Of a stretch of 64,000 nt of DNA, positions 26,041 to 34,260 are shown in pieces; the stretch's first letter is position 1; every line of letters begins with the position of its first letter. The translations under genes were made by a program, and so were the position numbers. The notes below the pieces were generated by a model. That model was not told the DNA's origin. It saw nothing but the letters and a program-made list of their open reading frames with translations, and searched no databases. Source of the DNA: Histoplasma ohiense (taxonomy: Eukaryota; Ascomycota; Eurotiomycetes; Onygenales; Ajellomycetaceae); assembly GCA_017607445.1 (NCBI GenBank), contig JAEVHH010000003.1, positions 4,588,001 through 4,652,000 on the forward strand, read 5' to 3'.

Positions 26041-26083
26041 CTGATAGACTGGTAGACTGATAGACTGACGGTCAGTCAGACCA
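26041..26083. repeat. Degenerate TAGACTG tandem repeat
   Basis: Successive imperfect copies of a 9-10 bp unit containing GATAGACTG/GGTAGACTG, followed by GACGGTCAGTCAG. Seen directly; no function is suggested. Confidence 0.7.
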
Positions 26084-27466
26084 AAATCGCTCATGGTCTC
26101 CTTAGCCCAAAACAAGGCAGCTGGATATAGGCATATCTCTCTGCACGGAGCTTATTACATACTATGTAGTATAACTAACTGATATCTAATCAATATCTAA
26201 TCAATAATCCCTTCTTCCGTCATGCTACTTGCGCATGCCGCGCGACAAACCTAGGAAAACAATGAAAAGAATATATTTAAATTAGATCAAAAAAATGCTT
26301 GAAAAAGAAAGGTTTTTATTATAGATGCGTGTAAATTTGTAACCCATGAAATCCAAAATAAAATGAAATCAAATGTAAAGAATAAGAAGGAAAACAAGAG
26401 GGCTAAGCGGCACGTAAAAAGTAGTGAGATGAGTCTCTCTAAGAGAAGCCAGCAAAGCCAGAGACCAGGGAACGTTGGGGAAAGAAAGGGGGGGGTTTAA
26501 TTAAATATATAGATCTAGATATATAGAGCAAAAAGGAACATGATCCCCCCTTTCCTCCCCAGCCAGAGTCCGGCGCACGGCTAGGCGAGGCGGGAAAAGT
26601 GCTCGACTGATTTCTTTTTATAGCAATTGCGCTCGCCTCGTGTCGGAGAGAAAGAATCATCATCACAGAAGATACAACATCGGGGATTATCCAAGGTGAT
26701 GAGATGAGATGGGATAGGCTGGGTTAGTGAGGTGGTGGGTTGTTTCAAGGGTGGGTTATTTTCAACCAGACCGACTTGTCTGACTTCTTCAATTTTCGAA
26801 CCAACGCTTCAAGAAGTAGATGACCGGAATGGCGATGAGACGATGGTATGGGAATACTAGGGTGTGTCCTCGCTTCAAACCTCACCATCTCACCATTCCC
26901 TCTCTCCCTCCCTTCCACGGGCCCCCACAGCCCGACTCGCGACCATTTATTTAGTTCCCTGACCAGCATCAATCGACGATATCCAGAATGCGCACTGAGT
27001 TTCCTTCTGCCCGTTCGACTCGGTCAAGACGACCACACCCACCCGCCAAATTATATATATATATATAGAATGTTTCATTAAATAATAAATAAAATAAGAA
27101 TCAACACCCAAAAAGGCCTCAGGGAAAATTCATAACATGACTGTTGGCTATCTTGGAAATGTTTGTATTAGGTGGGTATATAAAACGCTATCATCGGTAA
27201 TGTAATGCAAATGCAAATGCAATGCAGTGCGCCTTTGTAATGAGTCATGTAGGTATATAGCGGGTATATATGGGAAATTTCAAATGGATAATGTGGATGG
27301 GTACGTGCGATATGCAAGAATATCGCATGGAAGTAAGTCAATAATACTATGATTTGGGAAGTGAAATAAGGAATTTTTTTTCCTCCTTGCTTCGTTCGAT
27401 CAAGCACGGGGGACGCTCGATCGTAGACTCTCTGCTAGAGGCATGGAGGAGGCTTCACGCAGAATG

Positions 27467-28996
27467 TCACATTGAATCCTGGGGAGGACAGGATTCCTGT
27501 GGCTGTGTCGGAATGTCCATGCGTGGTGGAGCAGTCGTGTTTACCAGCGGGCTCAGCCGCTGTCTCGGCGCCGGGCAGCTCAACGTAGGAACGTCCATTG
27601 CTGTCGGTGGTGCGGTTGCCTGCTGGTGAGGAGCCGTCACCGCCAGTGACGCATCAGGGTTTGGACTGCCGCAGTGGATCCTATCATCAATTGGCTGCGC
27701 GTGGCCGTTTTCAACCGGGCCTAGGGTCCACCTCCATTTGCAAGGCCGCTTCCGTCGTTGGTGGAGGTATGATACTCCGGGAGTGTCATCGCGGTAGCCA
27801 TGTGCGCCACCGGAACCGGATAATTCTTCTCGAAGCGCGACGGCTCTGATTTGTCGCTCGCTTGCGGAATGTTTTCTTTTAGCAATTCGTGGCCGCTGCA
27901 CGACTGGCGAGGCTGAGTTACTATTTTTAACAGAAGTGTCGTCACTAGTGTTGCGGGTATTGGCGTTGGCAAGATTGTTTTTCCTCCTATCTTCCTTAGA
28001 AGACGCTATGGGATCGTCATCATCTGATAGGCTGGAGCCTGGCTGTGACAAAGAGGAGTCCGATTCCTCACTCTCGTCTGATGACGTGTCGATATCCAAT
28101 GGCCCCGATGGGGAATCCAGGGATAAGAGATCTGAGTGTTTCGCGATATAGCGGATGGTCTTGATTTCTTCGTCGAGCGGGAAACGGTATTTGACCTGCC
28201 TTTTCGCAGGGAACAGCACTCTGCGCTGGTTGTGCCCATTGCTAGAGCCATTACCGCTTGGCGCAGCGAGCGACGGCCGTCGTAATGAGGATGTCTGAAG
28301 TGGAGAGTTACGCAGAATACTCCGTAGTCCTAGTGGAAGCTTGTACGGGATTTCGTCGTCCACTCCTTGGTAGTTGCAAAGGTAAGACGAGCTCCGTTTT
28401 CCGGATCGGGAAGCAGATTTTGGAGACGAGGCGCCAATAGGGGATAAGGATGCGGTGCACCTAAATCCGTCGTAGGCATTGCTAAATGTATTCCGTACTG
28501 TGGGGGACGGTGAACAGCCTGCTGAAAGGGTGAGAGAAAGCGCGGTTGTCGATTTGCCAAAGGTCATTGGGACCGACGAAGTCTGAAGCGAGAGTTTTGG
28601 TCGTTTGTTGCTGTTGGGGGATGCATGGCTTTGGCCGCCGCATATGGGATGGGGGACTGCAGGTTTCATAAACATATCGGGAGGGGTTTGCGATTCCTGG
28701 CGTGGTGGTAGGGGAGTAGATGAGACAGACGCAGCCGCCGTTGTGGGAAGCGGAGCGGGAGGAGCAGCAGGAACAACAGAGGTAGGAGCGAAAGAGCTTA
28801 AAGACTCTGCTGCGGTCGAAACAGCGTCTGGCGGAGAATCGGCGTCCGGAGGATGGATATGAGGAGGCTTTGGATTCAGGGAAACGGCGAGCATTTTGAA
28901 GAAGGATGAGATCCAGTGGGAGAGCGAGGCGAGGACACCCTGTTCAAGCTCAAGAGAAGCTGCCCAGACGGAGAGAGGCATCAAGGAAGTGTACAA
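27467..28996 (-). CDS. Conserved-looking disordered protein with SILK and RVxF motifs (candidate PP1 regulatory subunit)
   Basis: A single-exon frame of 509 residues that I do not recognise as a named family. Composition is mostly Pro/Ser/Ala-rich and disordered (about 40-200 and 440-509), with an acidic Ser/Asp block at about 302-335. The central part is denser and looks constrained. It contains SILR at 226-229 and, 30 residues later, RRVLF at 258-262, followed by a basic/aromatic stretch (KRQVKYRFPLDEE). SILK ([GS]IL[RK]) followed by RVxF is the docking pair used by several protein phosphatase 1 partners. A PP1-targeting role is therefore my inference. Near the C-terminus there is a basic/Trp patch (RRKRPCKWRW, about 414-423). 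Start codons at residue 6 (28981) or 35 (28894) are alternatives; the motifs are unaffected. Confidence 0.75.
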   Translation of the reverse strand: MYTSLMPLSVWAASLELEQGVLASLSHWISSFFKMLAVSLNPKPPHIHPPDADSPPDAVSTAAESLSSFAPTSVVPAAPPAPLPTTAAASVSSTPLPPRQESQTPPDMFMKPAVPHPICGGQSHASPNSNKRPKLSLQTSSVPMTFGKSTTALSLTLSAGCSPSPTVRNTFSNAYDGFRCTASLSPIGASSPKSASRSGKRSSSYLCNYQGVDDEIPYKLPLGLRSILRNSPLQTSSLRRPSLAAPSGNGSSNGHNQRRVLFPAKRQVKYRFPLDEEIKTIRYIAKHSDLLSLDSPSGPLDIDTSSDESEESDSSLSQPGSSLSDDDDPIASSKEDRRKNNLANANTRNTSDDTSVKNSNSASPVVQRPRIAKRKHSASERQIRAVALREELSGSGGAHGYRDDTPGVSYLHQRRKRPCKWRWTLGPVENGHAQPIDDRIHCGSPNPDASLAVTAPHQQATAPPTAMDVPTLSCPAPRQRLSPLVNTTAPPRMDIPTQPQESCPPQDSM

Positions 28997-29976
28997 GGAG
29001 AGAGACAGCAGCTAGGCTGGGGGGTAAACATGGTGTCTTGTGTTGAGAAGGGGAGCTGGTTTATTGCGCCATGATGGCCGTTGGGTTGGGTTGGGGTCGA
29101 GCTGTATATTAAGGCAGGGGTTCCAAAGAGCTTGTTTGGTTCTCTCTCTTATTCCGCTATTTTGTATATGTATGTATGCGTATATATATAAATATAGATA
29201 TAAATTTTAATGTTTCAGATCAATATGCCCCTTTATTTGCCCTCTAGATCTCTCGTAAGCTGGCGGGGGGGGGGGCAGATAATGAGCGGAGCGCGGATCA
29301 GTCAGGCACGAGGAGAGATAGTAATAATAATAATCAATACTAATAATCGAAAGGAGAGAGGACAAAAATAGCAGAGACAGACGAATAAAACTAGTGCACG
29401 AAATCAAAAAAAAGGCGGATTTCGACGTGGCGCTGGAGAGCGTGGAGGAAGGAGGAGATTCGAATTTATTCCCTTCCTATGGTGATTTCTGTGGGAAGGC
29501 CGCGACGACGTCAACGTCAACGTCGAGCGCTCAGAGCAGAGCAGTCGAATCCTGGAACAGCGTAAACGGTGCGCTGTGGTGGAGGCCTGCCTGTTCTTAT
29601 CCCAAGCCCCGAGAACGGAAGCGGGTGGAGATAAAATCTGCTTGGGGGCTTAGCCAAAAGGGGGCTTCACGGAGAGATACGAACAGATGGGGAGACAGAT
29701 GGACTGAGAGACAAGAGCAGAGAAGCGAAAGCCAGGCAGCAAGAAAAGAAGCAGAAGAAGCAGAAGGAGAAGAGCAGAAGAAGCAAAGAAAAAGGAAAAA
29801 TGATCTCCGAGTCGAGGAGTCGAGGAGGGGCTCTAGCAGCGATAAAAGACCGACGCCGTGCTCCCTCTCCCCCACCCCGTTGGCCGTATCTGGGTAGCTT
29901 TCGCTGTGTGATCGGGTGTGACGGGCGAAGGGACACTGCAGCACAAGAGACTTGCCGTGTCGACAGTCAGCAAAGA

Positions 29977-30066
29977 CAGCACGGGCAGCATGGGCAGCAT
30001 GGGCAGCACAGACAGACAGACAGACAGCACAGACACAGACACAGACACAGACAGAGACAGAGACAG
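29977..30066. repeat. GGGCAGCAT / CAGACA compound microsatellite
   Basis: Three to four copies of a GGGCAGCAN 9-mer merge into (CAGA)n, then (CAGACA)n, then (CAGAGA)n. All units share a CAGN core, suggesting stepwise slippage and mutation. Read directly. Confidence 0.85.
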
Positions 30067-30286
30067 CCATGACAGCATGACAGCGTGACTGGCCAAGCTA
30101 GCTACCTGATCCCTTCCGTGAAACATCTGTCATCAACCAGGTTCGTTGATGGATTGCTGGGCCACCGTCAGTCAGTCCCTGGGTCTGCAATCATGCCATA
30201 ATACCGTGGGATAAGGTCCAGGCTATCAATCATACATCCCCGCGGCCCGAAACACAACCAAGTTCCATGGCCAGCTGCATGGACAT

Positions 30287-30320
30287 TGGGCACTGGGCAC
30301 TGGGCACTGGGCACTGGGCA
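30287..30320. repeat. TGGGCAC 7-bp tandem repeat
   Basis: Four full copies and one partial copy of TGGGCAC, perfect over the array. Too short and too few for a CRISPR-like array; a simple minisatellite. Confidence 0.85.
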
Positions 30321-30628
30321 TGGGCAGTGGCAGCAGAGCGTCCAGTCATCGCAGCGTCGGCGCGCATCGTCCATCCCTGGCTGGCCGAGTTAGCGCACCG
30401 GGTGGAGGCCACAGAAGCTGGGATTCTGGGAACTCTCTTCGTCTCTACTGCGTACTAGGCGTACGGAGTGGAGTTCTCGCAGATCTCCTGCTCTAAATAT
30501 AATCTGTGTTATTTTCACTAATAATGCCCATCATATCCAAGGACCAAGCCAATCGCGTTTCAAAAAATACATTAAGTGTGTCCTTATTTTTTTTCTCTGC
30601 TGCGTAATATTCTTGCGTATACAGTATA

Positions 30629-31650
30629 CTAACTAGTATCTGTTTGGGCCTGTTTCTGCTGGAAGGTTTTGGCCATTGCCTCTATTTGCCCCTTCCAGGC
30701 ATCGTCATCACCTATCTCATCATCCCATCCTCTTCGCAACTACAGATGAGAAACTAACGAATCGCAAATAGATCATGAATTGGATTTTTTGCTGTGGCTC
30801 TCCTGCACCTAAAAATACAAACCTCGGCCTCTTGGCAGCGACGATCCGGCCCTTCGCGCTATCAGCACTACGACTACTGCTAATAGCTAGCGACCGTTGA
30901 GGGATGCTGGAGCGACCGGACATTGGACAATGGAACTCTGGACTCTGGGCTCTACTACTGGACTTGCTGTGGTAGTCCTGTACGAGCCGACAACGACTCA
31001 ACCAGTCCGAGCAAACTCCGCCCTGCAAGCCACGTTGTCAAAAAAAATAAAATAAATAAATAAATAAAAAAAGGTTTTTTTTCGCACTAGTTCTCAGATT
31101 CACAGCTTTTCTCCGCGGTCGTCTCCAAGCAAGATAGCACCAGTATCAAAACGGATAGCTCGCGGTTTTTGGACACTGAATCCCATTTACGCTCGTTAAG
31201 GTTTTAGTGCTTGTCCTCGGCGGACACTCCCGGTAGACTCAAGATCGGTAGCGAGCTTCAAGATTAACCTTCCCAGGTCCTTGTATAGATAAACACCTCC
31301 AGCGGGAATGTGGATGCGAGAAGTGACCGAGTATGTGTATATCGAAAAAAGGAGTATATGTAGAAAAACAAAATTGTTTACAAAAATAATAAATAAAAAA
31401 AGGAGGAGCAGGGGGAGGAGGAGAAGTGGAGTAAAAGGTCCTAAAGGACAACAAAAGTGGACGAGAAAACAGCTTTTCCCTCGGCATCAAAAGCAACGAC
31501 TTGACGAGAGCATCGCATCGCTGGTTGGACACTAACCTTGGGGAAGGTCGGTTCCCTAAGCGACCAGATTTTGGTCGTCCCTTTGGCTTCGGTGGCTGGT
31601 ACGGTGCGTCCGTCCAATTGGTGCTGCCAGACCTTGACATACACATGTAG
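30629..31650 (-). CDS. Probable small gene, exon structure unresolved
   Basis: I believe a gene ends here because 30739-30629 (minus) forms a clean last exon: a TGTAG acceptor, 36 codons beginning LRRGWDDEIGDDDAWKGQ and ending QTDTS, then TAG. Its acidic/Trp composition is unlike the simple-sequence frames around it. A phase-compatible 12-codon exon (REGPDRRCQEAE) lies upstream and shares an 83-nt GTTTGT..TAG intron with it. Farther up, a start region at about 31650-31540 ends at a GTTAGT donor after either of two frames (...PTFPK or ...NRPSPR). The middle exons are not determined. The family is unknown to me. A transposon lies about 65 bp upstream of the candidate start, so expression may be disturbed. 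Treat the 5' part as tentative. Confidence 0.35.
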
Positions 31651-31848
31651 ATATAAAATCGGTTAGTGTTTAAGAATATAATTTAAATAGCCAACTAAAA
31701 ATATATATCAGATACTAACCCGTGCCAAGCGCACTCGTGAGTCTCTCTCTAGTGAGTGCGCCCCAGTGCAACTGTAATATCACCACAACTGTAATATTTT
31801 CAATTCTCATTATTCTTCATCTTCATATATTCATTAATCGCCACCACC

Positions 31849-31944
31849 ATGCCTAAATCACCTAAATACACCGAATCTCAGCTTCACAATGCCGTTGACG
31901 TGTTAAAATCAAATCCAAAATTAAAAATCACGAAGGTGGTGTGA
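31849..31944 (+). pseudogene. Transposase N-terminal stub (Fot1/pogo HTH)
   Basis: Thirty-one codons from an ATG inside the left end of the element. KYTESQLHNAVDVLKSNP resembles the first helix region of the psq/CENP-B-type DNA-binding domain that opens Fot1-type transposases. The frame stops at TGA (31942-31944). The next codons read EFGL, the expected continuation after an Arg, so CGA to TGA is the likely change. All catalytic DDE regions are absent. Confidence 0.6.
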
Positions 31945-31957
31945 GAATTTGGACTCG

Positions 31958-32525
31958 TAGTGTGGCCGCTGGGACCATGAATTACATGTTTGGTTTGGTT
32001 TGGTTTGGTCCCAGTCCATTTCTTGGTGTGATTTCCAGTGGGACCAGAATCAGAATGGGAGTTTAAAGTGACTAGAATTATTAGAACATGAGTGAAATGA
32101 GACTAATAAATCTTGATATTTCATGTAAAGTGACTGACTATCAAAAATAAGAACATGATCTGGGACTGACTATGATTTTGACTGAGGTTTGGTCCTGTTC
32201 TGATGATTATATAATACATATCTAGATATCAATCTGATGATATGATTGGTGGAGATATTACCTCTATCTACCAGCTACTGCTGCCAATCTTTGCTAAGCT
32301 ATCCCTCGCTGCCAATCTATATAGGGTAAATCATGGTCCCGTTTGGTCCCATTTTGTAGGACTGTTAACTTATAAATAAAACATGATCTGGGACTAGAAT
32401 TATAATATAAATCATGTAAAGTGACTGATTTGATAAACACTATACGGGACCAGGACTAAGATATTTGAGAATGGGACTGAGGAAAAATTTGGTCCTGGTC
32501 CCATGCATGGTCACACGGCCAGTCT
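31958..32525. mobile_element. Palindromic insert inside the Fot1-like element (possible nested hAT-type MITE)
   Basis: The insert begins TAGTGTGGCCGCTGGGACC and ends GGTCACACGGCCAGTCTA, so its termini are imperfect inverted repeats sharing TAG, GGCC and GACCATG blocks. The interior has many GGGACC/GGTCCC words and a (TTTGG)n run near 31989-32008. It splits the transposase reading frame. No matching 8-bp target duplication is visible, so the hAT assignment is tentative. Confidence 0.4.
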
Positions 32526-32547
32526 AAATCAAGCTCTCTAGAATTGC

Positions 32548-32571
32548 AAAAAAAAAAAAAAAAAAAAAAAA
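32548..32571. repeat. Poly(A) tract, 24 nt
   Basis: A homopolymer inside the transposon remnant, read directly. Confidence 0.9.
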
Positions 32572-32976
32572 TCAATCACAATGTGATAATTCTAATGAAT
32601 CTCAATCTGTGGCATATTCTACAGTATCTACAGAGTATATAGATGATCTTTATATTATAGATAGACATGGTGTCGAATAATGATGATATATTGAAGTTCA
32701 GAAGATTTCGAAATATTACAGTTGTGGTGATATTAGTTACAGTTACGCTGGGGCGCACTCACTAGAGAGAGACTCACGAGTTGCGCTTGGCACGGTTAAT
32801 AATAAGAAGAATTCAACCAGAATACCGGGGGCAAACGAAAGTATCTAATCATATCAAAAGAATTGGAAATATCTGGAAACTTTTTAATTATATTGTATTA
32901 TGGAATAATCTTGCGGAATTTACCAATAAGCGAGGTGGGAGGGAGTCGGGGAGGGCACTTTAACACGCTCCAAGGG

Positions 32977-33032
32977 GTGTAATGTCCGAAAAGAGTCTTG
33001 GTATCAGTTTCTGGTATACCAAGGCGTTACAC
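32977..33032. repeat. LTR-like terminal hairpin (TGTAA..TTACA)
   Basis: GTGTAA at 32977-32982 pairs with TTACAC at 33027-33032, and CTTGGTAT at 32997-33004 pairs with ATACCAAG at 33016-33023. Read on the minus strand it begins TGTAACGCC, like the start of many fungal Ty3-type LTRs, and ends TTACA. At about 54 bp it is too short for a full LTR and no 5-bp duplication was found, so it may be an LTR fragment or another foldback. Confidence 0.4.
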
Positions 33033-33148
33033 TCGCGCTTTTTCAGGCGCCGGAGCGAATCTGCCAGTTCGTTATGCAAAAATTTGCCTGTTCAATTGAG
33101 TAATTTAGTTTTTATTTCATTTGATTAACTAGCTAGGTCAGAGCCCCA

Positions 33149-34258
33149 CTACAATTTATACGGGAACCTTTCGAAATACCTATCATCTATCAAAAAATGG
33201 GCCGTCGAAATATTGCTCCGCGTTTTCGCACACTTTTGCCATCCTCCCTTTTTATAGGTTCAGGCCATGTATACCCCAGCATGGGATCTTGCCACCAGCT
33301 CTGGGTGGGGTGGACCCAGTAAGGCTATCATTTCTGCCAGATGCGCTTTAGCATCATATTGGCCTTGTGCATCGTAAATCTGGCGGAACAGTTCTTTGAC
33401 TTGGATGATATCCCAGAGCTGGCATGGTGTTATGGGTTAAATCCGAACCGAGAAATATAGAGCATATCAGAATACCCAGATTCCATATGTCCGTGCTCAT
33501 TTTCCAGCCACAACCAAGGACGACCGACCTCTGGCGCGCGATAGTGATCGGGCCGAAGAGGGTAGATTCCCCAATCGTCCTGGTCATCAAGTCTTGCGGA
33601 CTGTCCAAAGTCAACAACCTTGGGGTATATTTCTCACTTTCCTCAGTGACCTGGAATCACTGTGAGAGCGATAAACTGCTCTGCCGGTGGAGTCGATTTT
33701 GTATTCCACCGGCTGCTCCAGCTGAGAATTCATGAAATCGCCAAGTACAGCCGGATATTCGAATGTGACCATAATATTCCCAAGTTTCAAATCTACAGGA
33801 TTAGTCGTAAGCCTCATAGGCTCATATACTAGGCATAGATGTCGTTCTTCTGGGCCAGTGACGTCGAAGCATTCCGAAGATATACACGGTAGGACGGGTC
33901 TGTCTTGGCAATGAGGTCCTCAATTTCACATTCATCATCAGCTGCTGGCGGGTTGTTACTGGTTATCTTCAGTGCTACAACGTTTTTCGGTTCCCAATGA
34001 TATCTGGATAAGCTGTTAGCAATGGGCCCTACTTAGAAATGTAGTAAAAGCAAAAAAATACCCCCGCATATCACGAGCAAACCATACGGTGGAGGAGACC
34101 CCCCAGCCAACCTTTACAAGGATTTGATAGCGATTGGCGAGCACCTCTCCAGGCTTTGCCGGGTAGGATTTTTTGGGATTGTAGCTTGGGCATATCTCCT
34201 CATCGATGGGTTCTTCTTGGGGTAGAAGAGGGCCCAGAGGAGGTATTTGGGGGGGGGG
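33149..34258 (-). pseudogene. Decayed SRPK-like protein kinase gene
   Basis: Remains of a serine/arginine-protein-kinase-like gene. In order from 34258 downward: an N-terminal EEPIDEEICPSYN/YPAKPGEV block, the glycine-loop region VGWGVSSTVWFARD, then the ATP-lysine segment VALKITSNN with ECEIEDLIAKTDPSYR, VTGPEERHLCLVYEP, DLKLGNIMV, VVDFGQSARLDD, STDIWNLGI and the late WPEPIKREDG/CENAEQYFDGPFF. Damage seen: a frame change after DPSYR; a deletion between the VYEP hinge and DLK that removes the region with the catalytic HTD/HRD aspartate; an extra base before VVDFG; at least two more frame changes near the 3' end; and truncation after FFD, losing the C-terminal helices. It cannot encode an active kinase. 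SRPK-like families are expanded in several Eurotiomycetes, so a functional paralogue elsewhere is likely. Confidence 0.85.
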
Positions 34259-34260
34259 GG
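34249..34260. repeat. Poly(G) run, 12 nt
   Basis: Twelve G at the N-terminal edge of the kinase pseudogene; length variation here would shift the frame. Confidence 0.9.

Larger units (their letters stand above)
24699..27466. other. 2.8-kb repeat-rich spacer
   Basis: It lies between the 3' ends of two convergent genes. It contains a run of 32 A (25951-25982), a purine stretch at 25432-25490, short tandem copies of a TAGACTG-like unit around 26041-26083, AT dinucleotides at 27053-27066, and two copies of the 9-mer TACGGAGTA (25631, 25940). No frame has protein-like features. Confidence 0.5.
28997..30628. other. Promoter and repeat region upstream of the SILK/RVxF gene
   Basis: A 1.6-kb stretch with no supported gene. 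A Glu/Lys/Arg-rich frame at 29394-29897 is the translation of a purine-rich repeat region and is not believed. CAGACA-type and TGGGCAC-type tandem repeats occur inside. The first few hundred bases should carry the promoter or long 5' UTR of the gene ending at 27467. Confidence 0.45.
31716..32798. mobile_element. Non-autonomous Fot1/pogo-like DNA transposon with about 80-bp inverted termini
   Basis: The two ends are near-perfect inverted copies: left 31718-31799, right 32711-32796. Each begins AC(C)CGTGCCAAGCGC and runs through a CTCTCTCTAG core to a shared CACAACTGTAATATT; the arms differ by a few single-base changes and small indels. Both are flanked by TA (31716-31717 and 32797-32798), the target duplication of Tc1/mariner/pogo elements. 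At 31849 an ATG opens a 31-codon frame (MPKSPKYTESQL...) resembling the N-terminal helix-turn-helix of Fot1/pogo transposases; it ends at TGA, after which EFGL continues in frame. The rest of the transposase is missing and the interior is replaced by an AT-rich palindromic insert. It must have been mobilised in trans, or is dead. Confidence 0.8.

Noticed and set aside
29394..29897. 167-codon plus-strand frame rich in Glu, Lys, Arg and Gln
   Set aside because: It is the translation of purine-rich repeat DNA, with no domain pattern and no splice partners; the same region is also open on the other strand.
30287..30320. Short direct-repeat array that could suggest CRISPR
   Set aside because: The units are contiguous 7-mers with no spacers, in a eukaryotic genome; it is a minisatellite.
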